Source: a beta proteobacterium MWH-UniP1
GTDB lineage: Bacteria > Pseudomonadota > Gammaproteobacteria > Burkholderiales > Burkholderiaceae_A
Length of the DNA: 64,000 nt
Direction: 5' to 3'
Assembly: GCA_036362785.1 (NCBI GenBank)
Contig: CP143625.1
Coordinates: 373,401-437,400 of the forward strand
The first letter of the stretch is position 1; every line of letters starts with the position of its first letter. Shown piece by piece: positions 44,570-56,140 of the stretch. The position numbers were made by a program, and so were the translations under genes. Below the pieces are notes generated by a model. It saw only the letters and a list, made by a program, of their open reading frames with translations, had not been told where the DNA came from and searched no databases.

Positions 44570-45601
44570 TTAGGCAAACTCAATGGCCAAGCGCTCCAAC
44601 GCAACCCAGGGATCATCGTTTTTCAGGCCTTTGACGATTGTATCGACCTCTGCCGCCTGACGCAGGGCCCGCCAGGTCTTCGCCGGGTTGGCCCGCCTGC
44701 AGGCACTGCTGATCAGGCGCTCTTTATGCCGAGGGATACGGGCCTCGCGCAGGGCCATATCGGCGGAGCGGCCGTTGGCCATGAGCTGCTGTGTGCGGGC
44801 CAGCATGCGTAAATCTTCGGATACGGCCCAGAGCACCAGAGGAATGGGTTCGGCCTCGGCTTTTAAGCCCCGCAGAATACGGATGGCCCGGGCCAGATCA
44901 CCGGCAAGCAGCGCTTCGCCCAATATAAAGGGGTTAAAACGGGCCACATCAGCAATCAATTGCCTGACGTCTTCCACATCCAGCGCTCCATCTTTTTTCT
45001 CGTGATGCAGGGCGAGTTTCAGAATCTCTTGGTGGGCAGCAATCAGATTGCCTTCGCACTGATCGCAGATCCAGGCAATGGCATCGGGCGTGGCGGTCAG
45101 GCCCACGCTACGCAGCCGCTGCGACAGCCAACCCGGCAGATCAGATCGGTAGAGCTCGGGCACGATGATCACCGTGCCGGCCTGATCCAGGGCATTGAAC
45201 CAAGACGAGGCCATCATGGCCCGATCGGCCCGTGGCAGGGACACGAGCAGGGTGACATCAGCAGGCGGGTTGGCACACCAGGTCTGAATGGCCTTGCTGC
45301 CCTCGGTACCTGGCTTGCCGGTGGGTAGCCGCAGGTCCATTAGCCGCTGTTCAGAAAAAAGAGAGCCCGTGCCACTTGCGGCGATCCAGCCCTTCCAATC
45401 AAAGCTGCGGTCCGGCACTTCGACCTGGCGCTCGGTAATGCCAATGGATTTGAAATGTTGACGCAGACCGTCAGTCGCCTCGCCCACTAAGAGTGGGTCG
45501 TCGCCCGATACTGCCCAGACAGTAGGTGTGGATTTGGCGCTTGCCGACTGGATGATTTTTTTTATGCCATCGGCCGCACGCAGATCGAGCTTGACCTGCA
45601 T
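44570..45601 (-). CDS. holA: DNA polymerase III subunit delta
   Basis: HolA opens the sliding clamp in the clamp-loader complex. The 343-residue protein has the family's N-terminal VWAVSGDDPLLVGEATDGLR, the ATPase-like fold without a working P-loop, CDQCEGNLIAAHQEILKLAL and the C-terminal PLVLWAVSEDLRMLARTQQL. It begins three bases after the lptE stop. Confidence 0.94.
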   Translation of the reverse strand: MQVKLDLRAADGIKKIIQSASAKSTPTVWAVSGDDPLLVGEATDGLRQHFKSIGITERQVEVPDRSFDWKGWIAASGTGSLFSEQRLMDLRLPTGKPGTEGSKAIQTWCANPPADVTLLVSLPRADRAMMASSWFNALDQAGTVIIVPELYRSDLPGWLSQRLRSVGLTATPDAIAWICDQCEGNLIAAHQEILKLALHHEKKDGALDVEDVRQLIADVARFNPFILGEALLAGDLARAIRILRGLKAEAEPIPLVLWAVSEDLRMLARTQQLMANGRSADMALREARIPRHKERLISSACRRANPAKTWRALRQAAEVDTIVKGLKNDDPWVALERLAIEFA

Positions 45602-45604
45602 GGT

Positions 45605-46171
45605 TTAGTTGGCCATTGGTTTTACTGCGCGCAGTCGGCGAATGATCTGTTGGGCCAGATCGCGCTGCATGTCTTCAATCATGAAGTTTTCTGCGCTCGT
45701 CATGGCCAGTGCTTCGCTCTCGGACACCGTGATGTCGCGGGTCTGGGTGAGGTCTTGTGGTGAGCTTAATTCCACGGCGAAACCATCGGTCACCCGGTAA
45801 CTCACCCGCATGCGCAGCTGAATCTCTCGCGGCCGGCCCGCACTACTAAAGGCCACCACGGCGCGATCGACGGTCTGAGACATGATGATTAAAACCGCTT
45901 CGGCCTCGACTGGCTTTTGCACAATCTTGACCTTGGGCTGGCCGTAGAGCATCTGACGCACCTCGTTGGCCACACCACTGTCACCCTGAATCACGATGGT
46001 CTTAAATGGGATGCCCAGATCAAATCCGCGGATCTTAAAGCCGCAGCCGGTTATCAATACCGCGGCCAGGCCAAGCACGGCCGCAATAATCAGGGCCCGA
46101 ATCCAGGTGCGACGACGACGCTTGGCGGCCCCTTTGGCCCCCATGTCGTAGTAGTTGGTGAACATGCGCAT
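45605..46171 (-). CDS. lptE: LPS-assembly lipoprotein LptE
   Basis: LptE plugs the LptD barrel that puts LPS into the outer membrane. The 188-residue protein has a basic N-terminus (KRRRRTWIRALIIAAVLGLA) and a lipobox ITGC, so the mature lipoprotein starts at Cys43, followed by GFKIRG. The rest has low conservation, as in the family; position between leuS and holA supports the call. The ATG at 46171 is the longest start; the one at 46144 would give a more usual signal length. Confidence 0.9.
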   Translation of the reverse strand: MRMFTNYYDMGAKGAAKRRRRTWIRALIIAAVLGLAAVLITGCGFKIRGFDLGIPFKTIVIQGDSGVANEVRQMLYGQPKVKIVQKPVEAEAVLIIMSQTVDRAVVAFSSAGRPREIQLRMRVSYRVTDGFAVELSSPQDLTQTRDITVSESEALAMTSAENFMIEDMQRDLAQQIIRRLRAVKPMAN

Positions 46172-46179
46172 ATAGGCAA

Positions 46180-48966
<2,787 letters not shown>

Positions 48967-48979
48967 TTAGAATGCAGGC

Positions 48980-51262
48980 ATGGCTGACCTTTTACACCGA
49001 TTAAATCCAGAACAGCGTGCCGCCGTTACGCTGCCCGCAGAATCCGCACTCATCCTGGCTGGCGCCGGCAGTGGCAAGACCCGGGTCTTGACCACCCGCA
49101 TTGCCTGGCTGATCTCCAGCGGCCAGGTGAGCCCCCAGGGCATCTTGGCCGTGACCTTTACCAACAAGGCCGCCAAGGAGATGGTGGGCCGGCTTTCGGC
49201 CATGCTGGCCGTCAATGTCCGCAATATGTGGATCGGGACCTTTCATGGCCTGTGCAACCGGCTGCTCCGGGCCCATCACCGCGATGCGGGGCTGCCGGCC
49301 ACCTTTCAGATTCTGGATAGCCAGGACCAGTTATCGGCTGTGAAACGGCTTTTGAAGCTGTTGAATTGGGATGACGAGAAATTCCCGCCCCGGCAGCTTC
49401 AGTCGTTTATCAATAGCGCCAAAGAGCAGGGACTGCGTGCCGCTGATATTGATGACAGCGATGGCTACAACAAGAAGTTTATTGAGTTCTATCAGGCCTA
49501 TGACGAGCAGTGCCAACGCGAAGGCGTGGTGGACTTTGGTGAGCTGCTCTTACGTTCCGTTGAGTTGCTCAAACGCAATACCGCACTTCGCGATCACTAT
49601 CGCATGCGGTTTCGTCATATTCTGATTGACGAGTTTCAAGACACCAATCCGCTGCAGTATCAGTGGATTAAGCAGTTGGCCGGCGACACAACCTCTGTGT
49701 TTGCCGTGGGTGATGATGACCAGTCGATCTACGCGTTTCGTGGGGCCGATGTGGCCAATATGATGAATTTCGAGCGCGAGTTTGGTGTTAAGCACATGAT
49801 CAAGCTGGAGCAAAACTACCGCTCCTGCGGCCATATTCTGGATGCGGCCAATGCCATGATCCAGAACAACTCGCAGCGCTTGGGCAAGAACCTGTGGACC
49901 GATGCGGGTGCTGGTGAGCAGCTACGCGTGATGGAGGCGGCCAGTGATGCACTCGAGGCCTATTGGCTGGTTGACGAGATTCGATCCCTGATTGCCGATG
50001 GTTTTGCCCGCAAAGAAATTGCCATTTTGTATCGCAGTAATGCCCAGTCCCGCGTGATTGAGCATGCGTTGTTTAACGCCGGCATTCCGTACCGCGTGTT
50101 TGGCGGCCTGCGGTTTTTTGAGCGTGCCGAGATCAAACATGCGCTGGCCTATCTGCGGCTGATGGAAAACCCACACGATGACACCTCGTTTTTGCGGGTC
50201 GTGAATTTCCCCACGCGCGGTATTGGTGCGCGCAGTATCGGGGCCCTGCAAGACAAGGCCAAGGGCCTGGGATTAAGCCTTTATGCAGCGGTGCCCCATA
50301 TGGAAGGCAAGGCTGGCTCGGTCTTGGGCAGTTTCACCCGATTGATTGAGCAGATGCGCTTTGAGGGCCAAGGCTTAAAGCTCAATGAACTCGTTGGTTT
50401 GGTGATCGAAAAGTCTGGTTTGATTGCCCACTATCAGAGTGAGAAAGAGGGCCGTGACCGGGTTGAAAACTTAGAAGAATTGATTAACGCGGCGGCTGCC
50501 TTTATCTCTGAAGAGGGCGAGAGCATTACCGATGATGGCGAGATCAAGATGCCGCCCCTGGTGGCCTTCTTAACCCATGCATCGTTAGAAGCGGGCGATA
50601 ACCAGGCCGAAGAGGGCCAAGACGCCGTGCAGTTGATGACGGTGCATTCGGCCAAGGGCCTGGAATTTAATGCGGTCTTTATTACGGGGTTGGAAGAGGG
50701 GCTCTTCCCCCATGAGAACTCCATCATGGAGCCCAATGGCCTAGAGGAAGAGCGGCGCCTGATGTATGTGGCGATTACGCGTGCCCGGCAAAAACTTTAT
50801 TTGTCACTGGCCCAGACCCGGATGCTGCATGGCCAGACCCGCTACAACATGCGCAGCCGTTTCTTGGAAGAACTGCCCGAGGCTAATTTACGTTGGCTCA
50901 CACCGCGATTAAATCCAGCGGGTGTCATGGGCGGTGGCATGAATTACGAGGGCGGCTCGTCCTATGGGTATGGCAACCCGCGCGGTGGCAGTTGGCAGTC
51001 GAACAAAGGCGGTTGGAATCGCGGTGGTGGTTCGGGTGGCAGTAGCGCTTCAACAGGTCCCGGTGGTGGTGGCAAGGCGGCTCAGTTGGGCGCCCATGAC
51101 AGCGGCTTTAGAGTCGGCCAGACCGTAAGCCATGCCCGCTTTGGTCAGGGCGTGATTGTGGGCCTGGAGGGCTCTGGTGAAGACGCCCGCGCCCAGATCC
51201 AGTTCAAACGCGATGGGGTGAAGTGGCTGGCCTTGGCGGTGGCGAAGCTAGATCCCGTCTGA
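48980..51262 (+). CDS. uvrD: UvrD/PcrA-family DNA helicase
   Basis: A 760-residue SF1A 3'-5' helicase for nucleotide excision and mismatch repair. It shows LNPEQRAAV, Walker A AGAGSGKTRVLT, IGTFHGLCNRLLR, IDEFQDTNPLQ, DDDQSIYAFRGA, LEQNYRS and VHSAKGLEFNAVFITGLEEG. After the helicase core there is a Gly/Ser/Asn-rich linker (about 650-705) and then a C-terminal DNA- or polymerase-binding segment (FRVGQTVSHARFGQGVIVGL). The gene is divergent from leuS, with about 70 bases between the starts. Confidence 0.95.
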   Translation: MADLLHRLNPEQRAAVTLPAESALILAGAGSGKTRVLTTRIAWLISSGQVSPQGILAVTFTNKAAKEMVGRLSAMLAVNVRNMWIGTFHGLCNRLLRAHHRDAGLPATFQILDSQDQLSAVKRLLKLLNWDDEKFPPRQLQSFINSAKEQGLRAADIDDSDGYNKKFIEFYQAYDEQCQREGVVDFGELLLRSVELLKRNTALRDHYRMRFRHILIDEFQDTNPLQYQWIKQLAGDTTSVFAVGDDDQSIYAFRGADVANMMNFEREFGVKHMIKLEQNYRSCGHILDAANAMIQNNSQRLGKNLWTDAGAGEQLRVMEAASDALEAYWLVDEIRSLIADGFARKEIAILYRSNAQSRVIEHALFNAGIPYRVFGGLRFFERAEIKHALAYLRLMENPHDDTSFLRVVNFPTRGIGARSIGALQDKAKGLGLSLYAAVPHMEGKAGSVLGSFTRLIEQMRFEGQGLKLNELVGLVIEKSGLIAHYQSEKEGRDRVENLEELINAAAAFISEEGESITDDGEIKMPPLVAFLTHASLEAGDNQAEEGQDAVQLMTVHSAKGLEFNAVFITGLEEGLFPHENSIMEPNGLEEERRLMYVAITRARQKLYLSLAQTRMLHGQTRYNMRSRFLEELPEANLRWLTPRLNPAGVMGGGMNYEGGSSYGYGNPRGGSWQSNKGGWNRGGGSGGSSASTGPGGGGKAAQLGAHDSGFRVGQTVSHARFGQGVIVGLEGSGEDARAQIQFKRDGVKWLALAVAKLDPV

Positions 51263-51273
51263 GGGCTGCAAGC

Positions 51274-52077
51274 TTACTCGTTTGCTTCCGTGAACGGTGT
51301 TGCGGTCTGCTCACCTTCACCAAACACATCTTTGGTGCTTTGATAAAACGAGCCGTGGGCAACCGCCATCAGAATCAGGGTGATGGGGAACATAAAGGCG
51401 GTCATGGTGCCGGGTTCAAAGCTCATGTTTTGACTGAGTAAGGCCAGCACAGCACCCACGAATACGGTCAGCCCAATCCAGGTGAGCAGGTATCGCAAGA
51501 ACGCGCCCTTGTTCCGCCAGACCGCGAAAAAGCTGTAAAAAAGTGCCTTGGTGGGCTTGAAGTCAGACCACATCACAAGCTGTGGCGCGAACCAAAAGGC
51601 CATCAGCACCGGAATATAAAGAATGATCGATACCGCAGCAGCAGTGCGCATGCTGTTGACCTCTTCACCCTGTGGGGGCACGCCAGCCGTAATCCACTGC
51701 ACCAAGACTCCGCCATCAAAAATCGAGCTCACCAACAGAATCGCCAGGATTTCCGCGGCATACCAGCCGCCCAGAATCAAAATGGACTTGGCTTTTTCAG
51801 AGCGAAAGGCACTCACCAGAAGTGGTGGGGATGGTGGCCGTTGCTCATCCACGGCCCGCGCAATTTCCATAAAACCAAGGGCAAGCCCAGGGGAGAGTAA
51901 TAGCGGCACAACCGCGCCCACGATTGGAATAAAGGCGAACATCAACATGGATGCCCAGTAGATAAACAGAATCAGGGTCCAGGCCAGGGGCTGCCGATGA
52001 AAAAAGCGAAAGCCCGCCCGCAGCCAGGTCTGACCGACTCTGGCTTCAAGCAATCTGGGCTGGGATCGAAGTCGCAT
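51274..52077 (-). CDS. BPSS1780-family membrane protein
   Basis: The 267-residue protein has about six hydrophobic helices in pairs and the family's start (ARVGQTWLRAGFRFFHRQPL, then AWTLILFIYWASMLMF). Proteins of this group, named after a Burkholderia gene, are conserved in Betaproteobacteria; the function is not known. It lies tail to tail with uvrD (11 bases apart) and downstream of thrB on the same strand. Confidence 0.85.
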   Translation of the reverse strand: MRLRSQPRLLEARVGQTWLRAGFRFFHRQPLAWTLILFIYWASMLMFAFIPIVGAVVPLLLSPGLALGFMEIARAVDEQRPPSPPLLVSAFRSEKAKSILILGGWYAAEILAILLVSSIFDGGVLVQWITAGVPPQGEEVNSMRTAAAVSIILYIPVLMAFWFAPQLVMWSDFKPTKALFYSFFAVWRNKGAFLRYLLTWIGLTVFVGAVLALLSQNMSFEPGTMTAFMFPITLILMAVAHGSFYQSTKDVFGEGEQTATPFTEANE

Positions 52078-52130
52078 GGTGTGATGATTCTATTTTTATC
52101 GATTGAGTTTTACCGACTCAGCAGCGTAAA

Positions 52131-53123
52131 TCACTTGGCAGAGGAGTTTTTTGCTTTGGTGGCATGCAAGTCACGCCGCGCCACCAGCAGCCGCTCAAAA
52201 TGACTCGGGTCTTTGGGTGTGAGCATGGCAGCAGTGCGGGGCTTATGCCAATCGTAAAGCCTGGAAACCCAGAAACGATAGGCCGCTGCACGCAGGGCCA
52301 TGGGCCAGGCTTCTTGCTCATCTGCTGTGAGTGGACGAACCGATGTATAGCCCGCAAGTAATGCATCACGACGATCGGCAATGAGTTCCCCGGAGTCGGC
52401 CTCGGACAAATCAATGCACCAGTCATTCATGGTGACGGCCAGATCAAACACAAAGTGATCCACGCCAGCGAAATAAAAATCAATAAAACCACCCAGCACT
52501 GGGCCGGCTGCGGTCTCTTCAAACAGCACGTTGTCTCGAAAGATATCCGCATGTACTGCGCCGCGGGGAAGCCTTGCGGCAAGTGGACTCTGGGCAAAAG
52601 CGGCCTGGGCCGCTAGTTCATCTTTTAAAAGGGTGGCCTGTGTGGGCGTGACGAATTCCAATAGCTCAGGGACTGTTGCCTGCCACCAAGACAAGCCACG
52701 CAAATTGGGCTGGCTACCAGCATAGTCACTAACCGCCAGGTGGGATTGGGCAATGGCAGCCCCAAGAAGTTTGCAATGCGCAGCCGTCGGTGCCGGCTGC
52801 CAGCTGCCTTTTAGCCGAGTGGCCAGTGATGCCGGCTTGGATTCACAGGTGTGCAGGATTTTGCCGCTGCGATCGGCCATGGGCCGTGGGCAGGCCACAC
52901 CCCGGTCAGCCAAATGCCGCATGAGCTCCAGATAAAACGGAAGTTCTTTGGCAGAGAGTTTTTCAAAGATCGTGAGAACGAACCGGCCCTGGGTCGTGTC
53001 GACAAAATAATTGGTGTTCTCAATGCCCGAGGCAATGCCCTCGAAGCCAACGAGTTCACCAAGATCAAAGCCAGCAAGTAGTGATTGAAGCGATCCCTGA
53101 GAAACTGGGGTAAAGACAGCCAT
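52131..53123 (-). CDS. thrB: Homoserine kinase, aminoglycoside-phosphotransferase type
   Basis: This enzyme phosphorylates homoserine for threonine synthesis. The 330-residue protein is of the ThrB form found in Pseudomonas and Burkholderiales, with a choline/aminoglycoside kinase fold: MAVFTPVSQGSLQSLLAGFD at the start, GIENTNYFVDTTQGRFVLTI, the catalytic loop GAVHADIFRDNVLF and the metal-binding IDFYFAGVDHFVFDLA. It lies four bases after the dehydrogenase gene. Confidence 0.93.
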   Translation of the reverse strand: MAVFTPVSQGSLQSLLAGFDLGELVGFEGIASGIENTNYFVDTTQGRFVLTIFEKLSAKELPFYLELMRHLADRGVACPRPMADRSGKILHTCESKPASLATRLKGSWQPAPTAAHCKLLGAAIAQSHLAVSDYAGSQPNLRGLSWWQATVPELLEFVTPTQATLLKDELAAQAAFAQSPLAARLPRGAVHADIFRDNVLFEETAAGPVLGGFIDFYFAGVDHFVFDLAVTMNDWCIDLSEADSGELIADRRDALLAGYTSVRPLTADEQEAWPMALRAAAYRFWVSRLYDWHKPRTAAMLTPKDPSHFERLLVARRDLHATKAKNSSAK

Positions 53124-53127
53124 TGGA

Positions 53128-54018
53128 TTACTTGAGTCGTTTAATCAAACTCGAAGTATCCCATCGTTGGCCGCCCATTCGCTGGACGTCGCTGTAAAAC
53201 TGGTCAATTAAGGCGGTGACGGGCAGCGGTGCGCCGTTGCGCCGGGACTCTTGCATACACAGGCCCAGGTCTTTGCGCATCCAATCCACGGCAAAGCCGA
53301 AGTCGAATTTGTCGTCGACCATGGTCGGCCCACGGGCCTCCATCTGCCAGGACTGGGCTGCCCCCTTGCTAATGATGTCCAGCACCAGCTTCATATCCAG
53401 GCCGGCCTTCATGCCGAAGTTAATGCCCTCGGCCAGGCCCTGAACCACGCTGGCCACACAGATCTGATTGACCATTTTGGCCAGCTGGCCTGCGCCGTTC
53501 TCACCCACCCGGGTAAAGGCCCGAGAAAAGGCCATGGCAACGGGCTTGGCACGCTCAAAGGCATCGGCATCGCCGCCCACCATCACAGTGAGTGCGCCAT
53601 TAATGGCTCCAAGCTCGCCGCCTGAGACCGGCGCATCCAAGAACACAAGCCCCTTGGCCTTAGCGGCTAGGCCAAGCTCTCGGGCAATCTCAGCGGATGT
53701 CGTGGTGTGGTCGACAAAGACGGCGCTTTTTTTCATGGCATCAAATGCACCATTGGGCCCGAGCGTGACGCCCCGCAGGTCATCGTCATTGCCTACACAG
53801 GAAAAGACAAAATCCGCGCCTGTCGCGGCCTCTGCTGGGCTCTTAGCAACGCGGATCTTGCAGTCTTGGTGTTTGTCTGCCCAGGCCTGAGATTTGGCCT
53901 GGGTGCGGTTGAATACCGCGACAGTGTGGCCGGCTTTGGCAAGGTGGCCCGCCATCGGGCCACCCATCACGCCTAAACCGAGAAAAGCAACGTGCTTTTT
54001 GTCTGCGTTGTCGATCAA
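53128..54018 (-). CDS. Beta-hydroxyacid dehydrogenase (GarR/MmsB type)
   Basis: A 296-residue NAD(P)-dependent oxidoreductase of the 3-hydroxyisobutyrate / tartronate semialdehyde reductase family. It has the N-terminal VAFLGLGVMGGPMAGHLAKA, the substrate-binding DAPVSGGELGAINGALTVMV and the catalytic lysine in NGAGQLAKMVNQICVAS. The substrate cannot be set by eye. Its start overlaps tctA by four bases, so it probably acts on a carboxylate brought in by that transporter. Confidence 0.88.
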   Translation of the reverse strand: MIDNADKKHVAFLGLGVMGGPMAGHLAKAGHTVAVFNRTQAKSQAWADKHQDCKIRVAKSPAEAATGADFVFSCVGNDDDLRGVTLGPNGAFDAMKKSAVFVDHTTTSAEIARELGLAAKAKGLVFLDAPVSGGELGAINGALTVMVGGDADAFERAKPVAMAFSRAFTRVGENGAGQLAKMVNQICVASVVQGLAEGINFGMKAGLDMKLVLDIISKGAAQSWQMEARGPTMVDDKFDFGFAVDWMRKDLGLCMQESRRNGAPLPVTALIDQFYSDVQRMGGQRWDTSSLIKRLK

Positions 54019-55526
54019 GAGTCTTCCTCAACGAAGGCTTCGTCACGCTTCTTGCGGATGAAGGGGAGGGCAACAATGATCAGCAGAACAGCTGCCATGC
54101 CCAACATCGTGGCCGAGATTGGACGATCCAGGAAGACCATCCAGTCACCACGCGAGATGGTGAGTGCGCGACGCAGATACTCTTCCATCATTTCGCCCAA
54201 GATAAAGCCCATCAGCAGCGGTGCGGGTTCGCAATGCCACTTCTTGAAGTAGTAGCCCATGATCGCAAACGGGATGGTCATGAGTACGTCCCAGACGTTG
54301 TTGTTCAAGCTGTAAGCACCAATACAGCAGAACATCAGAATTGCGGGGTACAAGAAGCGATAGGGCACTTGCAGCAGTTTGATCCACAGACCAATCAGCG
54401 GCAGGTTCAGGATCAAGAGCATCAAGTTGCCGACCCACATCGAGACGATCAGGCCCCAGAAGAGCGTGGGGTTGCTGCTCATCACCTGGGGGCCAGGCTG
54501 GATGTTGTGGATCATCATGGCCGCGATCATCAGCGCCATCACGGGAGTGGTCGGGATACCCAGGGTTAGCATTGGAATAAAGGACGTCTGAGCACCAGCG
54601 TTATTGGCTGCTTCCGGGCCCGCCACACCCTCAATTGCTCCTTTACCGAATTCCTGGGGCTTTTTGCTGATTTTCTTTTCAATTGCGTAGGCCGCGAAGG
54701 ACGACAGCACCGAACCACCGCCAGGCAGGATGCCCAAGAAGGAGCCTAGGGCGGTGCCGCGGATTGCAGCAGGGCCACCGCGCTTCCAGTCCTCTTTTTT
54801 CGGCATGTAGTTCGTAACTTTCTCTTTCAGAAGGTCACGTGCTTCGCTTTGCTTTAAGTTGAAAATGATTTCAGCAAAGCCAAACATGCCCATGGCGATC
54901 ACGGCGAACTCGATACCATCGGATAGTTCGGCAATGCCAAAGGTAAAGCGGGTTGAGCCAGAGTTAATGTCGGTTCCGATCATGCCCAAGAGCAGGCCCA
55001 GCACCACCATGCCCAGAGCCTTGATGATCGATCCGTGGGCGAGCACCACTGCAGCAATCAGGCCCAAGACCATCAGCGAGAAGTATTCGGCAGGGCCGAA
55101 TTTAAAAGCGACCTCAGCAAGCGGGGGCGCAAAGGCTGCTATCAACACCGTGGCGACTGTTCCTGCAAAGAATGACGCTAAAGCAGCGGTTGCTAGCGCG
55201 ATACCTGCTTTGCCACGTCTTGCCATCTGATAGCCGTCTAGCGTGGTGACCACCGATGCCGATTCGCCCGGCAGGTTCACCAGAATCGCGGTGGTCGAGC
55301 CACCGTACTGGGAGCCGTAGTAGATACCGGCCAGCATGATGAGTGCGGTGGAAGGGTCGGTCATCTTGTAGGTGATGGGCAGCAGCATGGCGATGGTCGC
55401 CAGTGGGCCGATGCCGGGTAGCACACCAATCAGAGTGCCAAGAAGACAGCCGATAAAGCAGTAGAAGAGGTTGTCCAGGGTAAACGCGGTAGCTGCGCCT
55501 AGCGCCAGGTTTGCGAGTAATTCCAT
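54015..55526 (-). CDS. tctA: Tripartite tricarboxylate transporter, large permease TctA
   Basis: The 503-residue inner-membrane protein is the large permease of a binding-protein-dependent, ion-driven carboxylate transporter. It has about twelve helices and the family signature GVLPGIGPLATIAMLLPITY near residue 38, YYGSQYGGSTTAILVNLPGE near 70 and KEDWKRGGPAAIRGTALGSF, LGILPGGGSVLSSFAAYAIE later. tctB lies 39 bases upstream in the same direction. No TctC binding protein is encoded in this window, so it must be supplied from elsewhere. Confidence 0.95.
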   Translation of the reverse strand: MELLANLALGAATAFTLDNLFYCFIGCLLGTLIGVLPGIGPLATIAMLLPITYKMTDPSTALIMLAGIYYGSQYGGSTTAILVNLPGESASVVTTLDGYQMARRGKAGIALATAALASFFAGTVATVLIAAFAPPLAEVAFKFGPAEYFSLMVLGLIAAVVLAHGSIIKALGMVVLGLLLGMIGTDINSGSTRFTFGIAELSDGIEFAVIAMGMFGFAEIIFNLKQSEARDLLKEKVTNYMPKKEDWKRGGPAAIRGTALGSFLGILPGGGSVLSSFAAYAIEKKISKKPQEFGKGAIEGVAGPEAANNAGAQTSFIPMLTLGIPTTPVMALMIAAMMIHNIQPGPQVMSSNPTLFWGLIVSMWVGNLMLLILNLPLIGLWIKLLQVPYRFLYPAILMFCCIGAYSLNNNVWDVLMTIPFAIMGYYFKKWHCEPAPLLMGFILGEMMEEYLRRALTISRGDWMVFLDRPISATMLGMAAVLLIIVALPFIRKKRDEAFVEEDS

Positions 55527-55565
55527 TACAAAAGCCTTTCGGAAACGGTTGGCCGTTACCTATCG

Positions 55566-56027
55566 TTATTGAGTGAAAGCAGGGGGAAGGATGGGGAACT
55601 GCAGTTCAATGCCGTAGCCAAACACCGTGATACCAACAATCGCTAAAACGATTGCCAAGATCACGGTCTCCTTCTTGTTGGACTCCTCACTTGCGGCTGC
55701 AGCCAAAAAGACCAGGAAACACGCGGAAATCAGAAAGCCGGCGATCGGCAGCAGGAGCGCGAAGCCACCAACGCTAGCGAGTACCAGGCCAAAACCACGC
55801 CAATCGGTTTTTTCGGGCGGCTCCTGGGCTTCCTTGGGCAAAAAGGCCATGACCAGAACGATCAATCCCAAGAACAGAATGATGCCGGAGAGCAGGGTAG
55901 GGAAATACCCCGGGCCCATTCGGTTGGCGGTGCCCATGGAATAGTCTTGGGCGTAAAGGCCGAAAAACGCCCCGATCAGGACGAACATGATTCCGGCATA
56001 AAAATCTCGACGGTTATAAATCCGCAT
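55566..56027 (-). CDS. tctB: Tripartite tricarboxylate transporter, small permease TctB
   Basis: The 153-residue protein has four hydrophobic helices and the TctB pattern (NRRDFYAGIMFVLIGAFFGL, ANRMGPGYFPTLLSGIILFL). I chose the ATG at 56027, which has GGAGG four bases upstream; a longer frame to 56063 lacks such a site. It is the first gene of the tctB-tctA-dehydrogenase-thrB run and is divergent from alaS. Confidence 0.9.
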   Translation of the reverse strand: MRIYNRRDFYAGIMFVLIGAFFGLYAQDYSMGTANRMGPGYFPTLLSGIILFLGLIVLVMAFLPKEAQEPPEKTDWRGFGLVLASVGGFALLLPIAGFLISACFLVFLAAAASEESNKKETVILAIVLAIVGITVFGYGIELQFPILPPAFTQ

Positions 56028-56140
56028 AAAACCTCCGCAAAAAGCTCCAAGATTCTTGCACACTCGCTATCCCCGGTAAACTTAGGGGATTCCTTGTAAA
56101 CCCACCGTACTCGTCCCAAACAGCTTGTTAAATTTAGGCC

